64,000 nt of DNA from Bradyrhizobium sp. LHD-71 (GTDB taxonomy: Bacteria > Pseudomonadota > Alphaproteobacteria > Rhizobiales > Xanthobacteraceae), in NCBI RefSeq assembly GCF_031157255.1, contig NZ_JAVIFX010000002.1:1-64000 (forward strand), given 5' to 3'. The first letter of the stretch is position 1; the number at the start of each line of letters is the position of its first letter. Under the pieces are notes generated by a model. It was given only the letters and a program-made list of their open reading frames with translations, had not been told where the DNA came from and made no database searches. Shown in pieces: positions 37,474 to 45,902 of this stretch. The translations under genes and the position numbers were made by a program.

Positions 37474-38450
37474 CCCATCTCCTCTCCGCCGCCGGCCTCA
37501 CCAAAACATACGCGATCTCCGGCGGCCTGTTGCTGCGCCGGCAAGCCATTGCCTTGCGCGCGGTCGACGGCGTAGACCTCAACATCATGCCCGGAGAAAC
37601 GCTGGGCCTCGTCGGCGAATCCGGCTGCGGCAAGTCGACGCTTGGCCGCACGTTGATCCGCCTGATCGAACCCACCGGCGGCACGATCCTGTTCGATGGA
37701 GACGACATCACCTCGCTCGACATGAAAGCGATGCGGCCGAAACGCCGCGCCATGCAGATCATCTTCCAGGACCCGTATGGCGCGCTCAACCCGCGCATGT
37801 CGGTCGAAGACATCATCATGGAGCCGCTGGTAATTCACGGCGCCAGGGCCGACGCCGCAGCCCGTGCGGTGGTGGCTGACATGCTGCGCCTCGTCGGTTT
37901 ACCGCAGCGCGCGGCTAGCCGCTTCCCGCACGAATTCTCGGGCGGCCAGCGCCAGCGCGTCGGCATTGCGCGGGCGCTCGCGCTAAAGCCGCGCTTTGTG
38001 GTGTGCGATGAGCCCGTCTCGGCACTCGACGTTTCGGTGCAGGCGCAGATCGTCAACCTGCTGCAGGACCTGCAAGCCGAACTCGGCCTCACCTACCTGT
38101 TCATCGCGCACGATCTCAGCGTGGTGAAACACATTTCGGATCGCGTGGCGGTGATGTATCTCGGCAAGATTGTGGAGATCGCGGAGAAGCGCGCGATCTA
38201 CGCATCCCCGCAACATCCCTATACGCAGGCGCTGATCGCCGCCGTGCCGGTGCTGCGCCCGCAGGACCGCGGCCGCGGGCGCCGCGCGCGTCTTGCTGGC
38301 GACATCCCGAGCGCACTCAATCCGCCGACGGGCTGCCGCTTCCACACGCGCTGCCCGCACGTCATGCCGATCTGCCGCACACAGGAACCGCAGCTTCGCA
38401 CCACGGCAGCCGGCCATCAGGTTGCCTGCCACCTGACCGAGAGGCCCTAG
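37470..38450 (+). CDS. Peptide-type ABC transporter ATP-binding protein (DppF-like)
   Basis: The 326-residue ATPase has Walker [10 protein letters not shown]-loop [16 protein letters not shown], signature [19 protein letters not shown], Walker [13 protein letters not shown] and the C-terminal [19 protein letters not shown] motif. The GTG start overlaps the DppD-like gene. It is the last clear gene of the island operon; no terminator hairpin was seen right after it. Confidence 0.91.
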   Translation: MTHLLSAAGLTKTYAISGGLLLRRQAIALRAVDGVDLNIMPGETLGLVGESGCGKSTLGRTLIRLIEPTGGTILFDGDDITSLDMKAMRPKRRAMQIIFQDPYGALNPRMSVEDIIMEPLVIHGARADAAARAVVADMLRLVGLPQRAASRFPHEFSGGQRQRVGIARALALKPRFVVCDEPVSALDVSVQAQIVNLLQDLQAELGLTYLFIAHDLSVVKHISDRVAVMYLGKIVEIAEKRAIYASPQHPYTQALIAAVPVLRPQDRGRGRRARLAGDIPSALNPPTGCRFHTRCPHVMPICRTQEPQLRTTAAGHQVACHLTERP

Positions 38451-38627
38451 GTGGAAACGCAAATGGCTAATTCGCTGGCGCAAACGGCCCGCGACGGAGT
38501 ACGACGCGTATCCGACCCGTACCCCGATCACGACCATTTGGTTGAGCGTTACGGCCCTGCCTTTCAGGCAGCACTGGCGAAGGTGATTCCCGATAACAAG
38601 GAAAAGCGCGGAGAGGTCAGTAGCTGA
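38451..38627 (+). CDS. Short ORF after ABC operon, unrecognised
   Basis: Directly after the TAG of the DppF-like gene a GTG-initiated frame encodes 58 residues (VETQMANSLAQTARDG to NKEKRGEVSS) ending at TGA 38625-38627. Polar and charged, without membrane segment or known motif. An internal ATG at codon 5 is an alternative start. It may be the 3' remnant of a larger gene or a small protein of the operon; no clear ribosome-binding site. Confidence 0.25.
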   Translation: METQMANSLAQTARDGVRRVSDPYPDHDHLVERYGPAFQAALAKVIPDNKEKRGEVSS

Positions 38628-39723
38628 TTCCGGGTCTTGGGGCCTGCCGATCAGTCGCTAAAACCATTGCCAATACGGGCTCAAGCTGCGCTTCGATCTG
38701 CCGCGCCTCTTGATGCAATGTCGTCACCAGATTGTCCCGACGCGGAAGATCGAGACGGGACGTCATGCTGGTGAGGTGCAGGTGAGTGCGTCAGGCGCGA
38801 TCGCGCAGCGCAGGCTCTCGCGTATCGGGAAAATCCAATCTAGGACAGGTGCGGTGGTAAGACCGGCGACAAGCTCATCACCCGCTACAACAATGCGGTC
38901 TGGAAGCGCTGAGCGACCCGCTCGCCGGCCCTATCGCTACGCCAGCCAACTCGCGTCCAGATTAGACGCAGATCCTACGCCTGAAGCAGGACAGGCCGAG
39001 CTGGGGGCTCCGAAGATCAGAGAGAGGCTCACACGGTTCTATCCGGACGTGCACGCTACCCTCCATAGAGTTGGCCCTTGGTCATCAGCGCACGGCTCTG
39101 CGAGATCGGCATCTCCCGAAAAATATGACCAGTCCGCTGCTCCTCGGAAGTGAGGTAGCCGCTCAAAATAGAGACACCGAGCTGGGAGCGTTTTAGAAGC
39201 ACTCCGAGTGCGCCAATGAAAATCCTTACAGCGCAACGGATTAGCTGAACGGGCTGCAGAACGTCCTGCTCTCACCGGGCAAAGCTGGTCTCATGATCGG
39301 AAAGTTTGATCAGCACGCAGTACGGATGCCCTCACCGAGCTGATTGCAGCGACCGAGGCTGGTGAACTCGACGGTGTGCTGGCAACGGCAGCGGCGGCTC
39401 GCAAGAGACTGGTGCGGATGTACGCAACAAACGCAGCCCTCGCTAATCCCAGTTAGCAGTGCTGATAAAGAGAAGGCGGCGCCCCAAAGGGACACCGCCA
39501 GGAGTTCCACATACTTTCTTTCGAAAGCTCGGCAACGATGAACGATTTAGCGCCAACCGCAAGTCAGTGTTTTAGATAAGGTTGCGAAAACCTTGCAATT
39601 GATGGTTACGATTGCCCCAGTGTTACAAAGTGAACAAAATTTTCGGTTCCGCAGGAACGACGGTCGCCTCCTAGGACTCATATTTCATATCGTTGTGTTG
39701 CTAGCCTGGGAGGGGTTCGCGCG
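38628..39723. other. Gene-poor right end of island with coding fragments
   Basis: No intact gene is recognisable in about 1.1 kb. Two coding-like pieces stand out. On the minus strand 39268-39056 is open and ends in SGYLTSEEQRTGHIFREMP followed by ISQSRALMTKGQLYGG and a stop; it has no start codon and runs across the putative attR. On the plus strand 39310-39456 encodes STDALTELIAATEAGELDGV and on to ANPS, also without a start. Such broken pieces are usual at island edges. A small hairpin (aaggcggcgccccaaaggg region) lies near 39471-39500. Confidence 0.5.
39202..39216 (+). repeat. Putative right attachment site (attR)
   Basis: ctccgagtgcgccaa is identical over 15 bases to the tRNA-Arg 3' end at 26540-26554 and in the same orientation. 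The match ends at both sides directly (ac before versus tc in the tRNA, t versus g after). The site lies in the gene-poor segment after the peptide-transporter operon. Confidence 0.55.
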
Positions 39724-39813
39724 ATGGAGAACACCACGCTTGCTGAAAACGCCTTGTTGGCCGCGATCCTTCTAGGAACAGTGACGATGATCAGTGGGCT
39801 ACTGATGCTCTAG
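39724..39813 (+). CDS. Candidate 29-residue single-helix membrane peptide
   Basis: An ATG at 39724 is preceded at eight bases by the strong GGGAGGGG (39708-39715) and starts a 29-codon frame ending TAG at 39811-39813. The peptide has an N-terminal polar part (MENTTLAENA) and one hydrophobic helix (LLAAILLGTVTMISGLLML), the layout of small bacterial membrane proteins. No homologue is known to me; length alone makes the call tentative. Confidence 0.35.
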   Translation: MENTTLAENALLAAILLGTVTMISGLLML

Positions 39814-40095
39814 GCTGCACCGGTATCACTGAAGCCGCCATCTCGCCTCACGATATTCCCGGTCAACCTCCGCTCGACATCGCCATCCGCACCTGCGCCA
39901 TGCGAAGCATGCGGAGGTCTAGCTTTCGAGTGCGATAGCCCAGAGTGGCGGACGCACTGATTGCGCCAGGTCCGCGCACCGAACGACTTTAAATCCCCGC
40001 TCAGGATAAGGCGTACTGGTTTCAGGCCGATGAAAAAGCCCCGACCAGAAGCCGGGAGCTTCGTTTCGGGCGCCTCTCTCCCGTAACTGCCCATC

Positions 40096-41142
40096 TCATC
40101 GCCGCGCGCGCGGCCGCGCCGAGATGAGCGCCCGCTCGATTTCCCGGGCAAAGGCCTTCTGCTGACAGCAGTCGTCGAACGGCAGCGGGCGCGGATTTGA
40201 GTTGTAGAGCCACGAGTACTTGTCGATGAGTTGCCATGTTATCACTGTCGTCACGTTCGGAAACGACAGCACGTCATCGAGGTACGAGCCCACGAAACTC
40301 GCGACAGCAGCATCCACCGTCGCCGGATCAGTACCAGCCGGAAGGCCCTGACCGCTGTCACCCACGTGTGCGACATCCAGTTCGGATATGTGCACCTCGA
40401 GGCCCCGTTTGTGCAACTCATTCAGCAGCCACATGATGCCCTCATGCGTCACCATCGCCCACATGATCAGGTGACTTTCGAGCCCGACGCCGTGGATGGG
40501 GACGCCGGCGTCGAGCAACCGGTCAATCAACGCAAGAAATTTGACGCGCGCCTTTTCGTTGTTGAATTTCTCAAGCGACTGCTCATTCATGAACAACTTC
40601 GCGTGCGGATCGGCGGCATGCGCGCGGACGAAGGCGCGCGCGACGTAGTCAGGTCCCCAAACCTTCATCCAGAGTTTTGCGCGCATCCCGTCGTCACGAC
40701 CGTGCGCGAGCTCGATGGGTTCGTTGACCACGTCCCAGATGTGAATGCGCCCGGAAAAACGCTCGATCGTTTCCGTGATGTGCTGATCGAATACGCGTTT
40801 CGCTTCGTCGACGGTCATAGGCGATGTCAACTCGCCGAAATCGGGCGCAGTCTTGCTGTCGGTCCAGAGCCATGTCGGGTTGAACTCGTTCCAGACCAGT
40901 GGATGGCCCTTGACCTTGATGTTTGCGGCCTCCGCCCAGGCGATCATGTTGTCCGCTTGCGTCCAATCATATGAGGGTCCCGACGGGCAGACGGTATTCC
41001 ACTTCAGCGCAATGTCCGTGGTGATGATTCCGCAATGCTGCTTCACAAGCGCGCAAAGCTCGGGCTCGGTGATCGTCCGGGGACCGGCGGCAGCTCCGAA
41101 CGTCAGACCTCTGGTTTGCGCGGTTGCATGCAGACTGTTCAT
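40096..41142 (-). CDS. GH10 endo-1,4-beta-xylanase
   Basis: The 348-residue glycoside hydrolase family 10 enzyme has the acid/base Glu141 in IHIWDVVNEP and the nucleophile Glu254 in VHISELDVAH, with GHPLVWNEFNPTWL at 79-92 and the closing TVITWQLIDKYSWL segment. It would cut beta-1,4-xylan inside the chain. From ATG at 41142 (GGAG about ten bases upstream) no signal peptide is visible, although GH10 enzymes are usually exported; a 35-codon upstream extension is not signal-like either. A divergent gene of unknown function lies 600 bases away. Confidence 0.87.
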   Translation of the reverse strand: MNSLHATAQTRGLTFGAAAGPRTITEPELCALVKQHCGIITTDIALKWNTVCPSGPSYDWTQADNMIAWAEAANIKVKGHPLVWNEFNPTWLWTDSKTAPDFGELTSPMTVDEAKRVFDQHITETIERFSGRIHIWDVVNEPIELAHGRDDGMRAKLWMKVWGPDYVARAFVRAHAADPHAKLFMNEQSLEKFNNEKARVKFLALIDRLLDAGVPIHGVGLESHLIMWAMVTHEGIMWLLNELHKRGLEVHISELDVAHVGDSGQGLPAGTDPATVDAAVASFVGSYLDDVLSFPNVTTVITWQLIDKYSWLYNSNPRPLPFDDCCQQKAFAREIERALISARPRARR

Positions 41143-41748
41143 CGGCAGTTTCTCCAGACAAGAAGCCCCCGCGCCAAGTCGTATTGGGCGATGATTCCTT
41201 CCGTGTTGTCGATCTCTTGAGATGACGCGAGGCGCGCTTTGCCACATGCCTGCATCCCATGCGGCGAATGCGGGTCACAAGATCATCATCTATCAGCACA
41301 AGCACACCCTTGCCGCGCTGGCCGCGCTTTCGCAACAACGGTTGCACGTGTGGCGCACTTGGCATTTGCGGGATTGAGACTGGCGCGTGGATCCTTGCAC
41401 CGGTTACGTCAGTCCGGTGTCGCGGAACGTCCCGCGCTCCCGTGATGTTCGCCGCGGCGACCGCGCCTACACCTCATCGTAACTGGACATCGCCTTTCCC
41501 GTTGCGCCATCGAGGTTGGCGGCGTTGACGTGCTGATGACGGAAAACGGACCATGAGCAATCCGTTTGTCGGGAATCGAGCGCGTATCAGCAACGACCAG
41601 GCCCGACCGCCCTGCTCGGCGGTCTGGTACGTGCGGGGCAAGAGCCGTTGCCATCGTTAAGCTTTTCCGTAACCTCCTTCGTTTGGATGATGCTGACCGA
41701 CGGCCGGACGTACAGCGTGGCGACATCGCGAATTGGAGTGCGAGTGCC
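41143..41748. other. Divergent intergenic region, xylanase to hypothetical gene
   Basis: About 600 bases without a supportable gene on either strand; open frames are short and arginine-rich, as expected by chance at this GC content. Promoters for both flanking genes must lie here, but none could be assigned with confidence. Confidence 0.45.
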
Positions 41749-42909
41749 ATGAGCAAGCTGACGGCCGACACCGAAACCTTCTACCTGAAGCCTGGAATGA
41801 CGCTGTCTACAGGGGTCAATTACGAGATCGACGACGCCTTCACCGTGCTGTGGCGGCGCTTCGTGGGTCAGCCATGGACGAAAGAGAATCTCGTTGAAGA
41901 CGCCACGACGGCCGCAGAAGCAGCAGAGCTCGAACGCGAAGGCCGGCGGCTCACGCCTCTGATGAAGCCGGGAGACGTGTTGCAGTATGGCCTGCTGCCG
42001 CAGGAGCTTGATCCGAATAATTCCGGAATGAGCCTCGGGCGCTTCCGCCCCCTCATCACGATCTTCGCTCTGCTCGAGCAACCCGGTCCCAGTGACCTGA
42101 TCTTGCCGCTCGAGGTTTCCGACAGACTATGGCTTCCGGATCGTGGCTCGTTGTTGACCGGAGGAACCTTTCACGACGCGCGCCTCCTCACGCGCCGGCC
42201 GGCGCACCTGGTCATGAAGGTTGGACGGGACGCTCCCGTGCAAGGCCCATTCGGATCGATCGACATTGCATCGCCCGTCGTTACTGTTTCCGGCTTCATC
42301 GGGACAGCGCATGGGCTCACCGCTCAGCCCCTCATACCCGGCACCCGCTATCATGTCGTCGTTCGGGCAAGCGATGCGCAGGGAAGCTGGCAGAACCTGC
42401 ACTACGAGATCACAACCAAACGCCGCAAGGTCGAGGTTCAATTTGATCGGCTCGTCGTTCATGACGACAGCGATTCGATCGGGATCGAAGATACCGGCGA
42501 AGCCAGATTCTGGTTCAAGGTGCACAACGGCCCGGAGGTGAAGGAATTTCACCTCGGCGAGATCGAAATAGATGACAGCAATGATCCATCGAATAGCAAA
42601 AAGATCTTCGACCTCAATTTCAAGCACACGATCGGTCCGGAGGCCCTCAATGGAGAGGGCAAAGGTGTGGGTGTCAGCACCGAAGGAAGGGAGTATGATC
42701 GGTTCGAGGTGCTGTTCACGCTCTTCTACTCGACCGATGACGCTCACTACTGGCATCCCGGGCGGCCGGACCTGAAGACGAAGTACATCAACTTTCCAAC
42801 CGGGCTGCAGGAAGAAGTGCCGTTTCAAAGCGAGGGTATGACGGCCGGACCGACAGATGGAGAGTTACACTACGCCGTTGTCTGGCACTGGTCCGTTACG
42901 TATGAGTGA
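41749..42909 (+). CDS. Hypothetical protein, 386 residues
   Basis: ATG at 41749 has GGAG upstream; the frame is also open further upstream but that part is not protein-like. The protein is soluble and acidic, without a signal peptide. A helical N-terminal third (LVEDATTAAEAAELEREGRR) is followed by beta-rich sequence (SIDIASPVVTVSGFIGTAHG; YHVVVRASDAQGSWQNLHYE resembles a fibronectin-type strand pattern; VQFDRLVVHDDSDSIG). I do not recognise the family. It faces away from the GH10 xylanase gene and stands alone. Confidence 0.65.
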   Translation: MSKLTADTETFYLKPGMTLSTGVNYEIDDAFTVLWRRFVGQPWTKENLVEDATTAAEAAELEREGRRLTPLMKPGDVLQYGLLPQELDPNNSGMSLGRFRPLITIFALLEQPGPSDLILPLEVSDRLWLPDRGSLLTGGTFHDARLLTRRPAHLVMKVGRDAPVQGPFGSIDIASPVVTVSGFIGTAHGLTAQPLIPGTRYHVVVRASDAQGSWQNLHYEITTKRRKVEVQFDRLVVHDDSDSIGIEDTGEARFWFKVHNGPEVKEFHLGEIEIDDSNDPSNSKKIFDLNFKHTIGPEALNGEGKGVGVSTEGREYDRFEVLFTLFYSTDDAHYWHPGRPDLKTKYINFPTGLQEEVPFQSEGMTAGPTDGELHYAVVWHWSVTYE

Positions 42910-43144
42910 GCCTTGAACAGGCACGAGGAGCCATCTCCCTCGACCAGAGACAAGACGCTCCACCACGTAATCGCACCCCACGCATCAGTTGCTTTTCCGC
43001 GCCAACCGCAAAGGCAAAGGCCTGGAGCAGGTCCGCTATCAATCGCGAGACGACTGTCTGGATCATGAGGCCAGCCCCATTACGCCTGAGCAGACAGACA
43101 TGAATCGTTGGAGGTTACTCAGATAGCGTCGCCTTGTCCCATGG

Positions 43145-43175
43145 CGCAAAAAAAGCCCCGCCGAAGCGGGGCTTT
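43145..43175 (-). terminator. Rho-independent terminator of outer-membrane protein gene
   Basis: On the minus strand a 10-bp perfect stem (AAAGCCCCGC/GCGGGGCTTT, 43175-43166 and 43161-43152) with a TTCG tetraloop is followed by a T run (TTTTTTT) at 43154-43148. It begins 22 bases after the stop of the beta-barrel gene, an ideal intrinsic terminator. Confidence 0.93.
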
Positions 43176-43197
43176 GGGATCTCGACAGTCCGCTCGA

Positions 43198-43893
43198 TCA
43201 GAAGCGGTAGTTCACACCAACTTTCCCGGTGTGCAGCGTCACACCAAGGTCGACGCCGGTCGGCAGCAGCGCGCTGGTGAGGTAGTTCGCGTCGCCAAGA
43301 TCGACGTACATGTATTCGCCCTTGAGCGACCAGTTCGGCAGGAACATCCATTCCACGCCTGCGCCGACCGTCCAGCCGTGATGCGTCTGGCTCTCGGACA
43401 AGGTAACACCGACGCTCGATGCCGAGATTTCGTTGATACCCCAGGCGTAACCGCCCTTGGCGTAAAGCAGCACGGAGTTGAACGCGACACCCAGACGGCC
43501 GGTGACGCTGCCCAGAGCCTCGATGCGATCTTCAGCCGTGACGCCAAAGCCGAAGTTTTCGCTGTAGCTGATGTCGGACCAGGCCGCATCCACTTCGATA
43601 CCGAAGACGAACTGGCTGCCCGGCGCCTGCCAGTTGTAGCCGATCGTGCCACCGACGAAGCCGCCGTCGAGATCGCTCGAGCTGACCGACACGCCCCCCA
43701 CGCCCGGAATGGACGCGCTGACCTCATCCGATACGCCATATCCGCCCATGGCACCCGCGTAGAAGCCGGACCAGTTGATGGCGGGAGAAACGACCGGAGG
43801 AGCCTTGAGCGGCATGCGGGCCGAGAGATCGGCTGCCGATGCCGTCGTTCCGAAGACAGCGAGCGCGGCAGCGGCAAGAACTAGTTTCTTCAT
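43198..43893 (-). CDS. Outer-membrane beta-barrel protein (Omp25/31-like porin family)
   Basis: The 231-residue protein has a signal peptide (MKKLVLAAAALAVFGTTASA) and the start of rhizobial barrel proteins (ADLSARMPLKAPPVVSPA) followed by NWSGFYAGAMGGYG and alternating strands such as FVGGTIGYNWQAPGSQFVFG, ending in a C-terminal aromatic (VGVNYRF) that BAM recognises. It should be an abundant eight-stranded barrel in the outer membrane. The strong terminator downstream fits a highly expressed single gene. Confidence 0.9.
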   Translation of the reverse strand: MKKLVLAAAALAVFGTTASAADLSARMPLKAPPVVSPAINWSGFYAGAMGGYGVSDEVSASIPGVGGVSVSSSDLDGGFVGGTIGYNWQAPGSQFVFGIEVDAAWSDISYSENFGFGVTAEDRIEALGSVTGRLGVAFNSVLLYAKGGYAWGINEISASSVGVTLSESQTHHGWTVGAGVEWMFLPNWSLKGEYMYVDLGDANYLTSALLPTGVDLGVTLHTGKVGVNYRF

Positions 43894-44132
43894 TTCTTTT
43901 GAAAACCCCCAAGTTACCTAGGGGCCGATACATCTACTGCGCGACTGTGAATCGCAACGCCAGAGCCCACCTTGTGGAAACGATCATCGGCACGCGGTGC
44001 ATTTTTGCAACACCACAGCACCGGCGGACCATTAGCTCCGGCACGACGGACCCCGCGCCGCGTGCGCTACCGCGGCTTCGGCCCGAAACATTGGCTCAAG
44101 ACGCTGCGCGCCGGCGAACAGCCTCACCGTCG

Positions 44133-44552
44133 TCAGTGGTGCGCCGACACCGTCTTGACGCACCCAGCCAGCAGATCATTGGGGGCAAAGGTGCCAACGT
44201 CGCCCAGGCTGATCATGCCGACCATCCGCTTGCTCTTGTTGATCACCGGCAACCGCCGGACCTTCAACTGCTCCATATGATGCACGGCCTTTGCGAGGTC
44301 GTCGTCCTCCCGACAACAATGGATGCCTTCGGTCATCACGTCGCGCGCAGTCGCGCGGGCGGCGTCGAACTGCCCGTCGGCGACTCCCTTACAGACGATA
44401 TCGCGGTCGGTGACCATCCCAACCAGCTTGTCGTCCTCGCCGATCGGGACGCAGCCGATATCGTGCGCTCGCATCAGTTTTGCGATTTCGCTAATCGGGG
44501 TGTCCGGGCTGACCCAGTCGACGCCCCTGTGCATCGCGTCTTTGACTTTCAT
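44133..44552 (-). CDS. Two-CBS-domain protein
   Basis: The 139-residue protein consists of a tandem CBS pair: first domain MKVKDAMHRGVDWVSPDTPI ... LVGMVTDRDIV, second DVMTEGIHCCREDDDLAKAV ... MVGMISLGDV. Such stand-alone pairs bind adenosyl nucleotides and sense energy state. ATG at 44552 has GGAGG upstream. No operon partner is evident. Confidence 0.88.
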   Translation of the reverse strand: MKVKDAMHRGVDWVSPDTPISEIAKLMRAHDIGCVPIGEDDKLVGMVTDRDIVCKGVADGQFDAARATARDVMTEGIHCCREDDDLAKAVHHMEQLKVRRLPVINKSKRMVGMISLGDVGTFAPNDLLAGCVKTVSAHH

Positions 44553-44716
44553 GGCGGACCTCCGTTGCTGGATGCATTGCAACATCTCCCCCGCCTTCCT
44601 TGACTATACAACAGCCCGCGCACGACGGCACGAGTGTCGGACGGTCGAAAAAAAGGGGCGCGGCCCGTTGCCCGGGGAGGCTTCGACGGCGCCGATAAGC
44701 CCTGTCCCGGAACCCG

Positions 44717-45703
44717 CTATGCGGATCGCACCGGCCTCTGCTGCCCCTGCCGAATTTGCGGCCGGAGCGCCGCAAGCCGGTCAATCTCACGCCAGAAGCC
44801 TGTGACCGTATCGTCGATGATCTGGCGCACTGCTTTGACCTCGTGGATCAGACCGGCGCTTTCGCCCGCCGAGCCGGACGTGTTGTCCACGTCGCCGTTG
44901 ACATAAAGCAGGTCGAGCGTCGCCCTGCCCTGGTGGCGCTCGCGGGTCCCCTCCTTGACGCCCTCCGCATAGGACGTGCGCAAACCGCGCGAGCGTGCGC
45001 GCGGTGGATTGTCGGTCAGGATCGTGCCGGTGATCGGCGCATTCACAATCGCGTTCTTGTAGTTCTGGTGCACGGGGCTTTCGAGCGAGGCGACGAAGCG
45101 CGTACCCATGGTGACGCCCTCGGCGCCGAGCGCGAAGGCCGCCGCCATGCCCCGGCCATCGACAATGCCGCCAGCCGCAACGATCGGCACATCGACAGCT
45201 TCCCGCACTGCCTGCAGCAGCGCGAACGAATGCACCTCGTCCGGGTTGCGCAGTCCGGCGCTCTCCGCGCCCTCGACGATCAGCCCGTCGACACCCGCGT
45301 CCACGGCCTTCTGCGCGCCTCGCAAGGTTGCGGTGGCGTGGTAGACAATCACGCCCGCGTCTTTCAATAGCTTGGCGTAGCGCGTCGGATCGCCTGCCGA
45401 GGTGGTGACGAAGTGGATGCCCTGTGCGAGCAGCCAGTCGATGATCTTCTTTTCCTCGTTCTGGTTGGCCTGCAGGTAGCGCACCGGCAGGTTCACGCCG
45501 AACGGCTGGTTGGTCGCAGCGCGGATGGCGGAAAATTCGCGGGTGGTCACGGACAGGTCGGCGATCGAGTTTTCCAGCAGGCCCATGCCGCCCGCCGCCG
45601 AGACGGCCGACACCAGGGGCGAACGTGCAATCCAGGTCATCGGCGACTGGAAAATCGGGTAGCGGGAGCGCGTATGCGCAACGACGCGATTACCTTCGAA
45701 CAT
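44717..45703 (-). CDS. Nitronate monooxygenase / 2-nitropropane dioxygenase-like FMN protein
   Basis: The 328-residue TIM-barrel flavoprotein shows RYPIFQSPMTWIARSPLVSAVSAAGGMGLL at the N-terminus (NMO-type PMxxx-S-G-L), IVAAGGIVDGRGMAAAFALGA and VTMGTRFVAS for FMN phosphate binding. Enzymes of this family oxidise nitronates or act as enoyl reductases in lipid metabolism. The catalytic histidine expected near VEGAESAG is not visible (class I NMOs have EGxEAGGH), so activity on nitronates is doubtful. Confidence 0.78.
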   Translation of the reverse strand: MFEGNRVVAHTRSRYPIFQSPMTWIARSPLVSAVSAAGGMGLLENSIADLSVTTREFSAIRAATNQPFGVNLPVRYLQANQNEEKKIIDWLLAQGIHFVTTSAGDPTRYAKLLKDAGVIVYHATATLRGAQKAVDAGVDGLIVEGAESAGLRNPDEVHSFALLQAVREAVDVPIVAAGGIVDGRGMAAAFALGAEGVTMGTRFVASLESPVHQNYKNAIVNAPITGTILTDNPPRARSRGLRTSYAEGVKEGTRERHQGRATLDLLYVNGDVDNTSGSAGESAGLIHEVKAVRQIIDDTVTGFWREIDRLAALRPQIRQGQQRPVRSA

Positions 45704-45902
45704 GACTGTCCCCCTGCTCCGCCTCTTTTTTCGCCGCCAGTTAAGTCTGGTTAAGCCAGCCGTTCAATATGCTCGGAAAGGCGAGAGATGCATATGAGGG
45801 GTCCGAACCAAGCAGTCCTGTGGATATTGATCCCGCCGCAACGCCCGGGCATGATTGGCGAATATACTGATTTGAGTGCCCGCTGCAGGACCAAGGCTGA
45901 CG

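Larger units (their letters stand above)
26540..39216 (+). mobile_element. Putative tRNA-Arg-anchored genomic island (catabolic, immobile)
   Basis: The element is bounded by a 15-bp direct repeat (ctccgagtgcgccaa) at the tRNA-Arg 3' end (26540-26554) and at 39202-39216. A tyrosine-integrase gene, now broken, begins about 210 bases inside the left end, as expected for tRNA-targeting islands. Cargo is one nine-gene operon of amide/amine catabolism and peptide-type import, followed by a 58-codon orphan and a gene-poor right end with coding fragments. No conjugation or replication genes are present, so it cannot move by itself. Boundaries are inferred from the repeat; the distal copy alone is short, so confidence is moderate. 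Confidence 0.6.
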
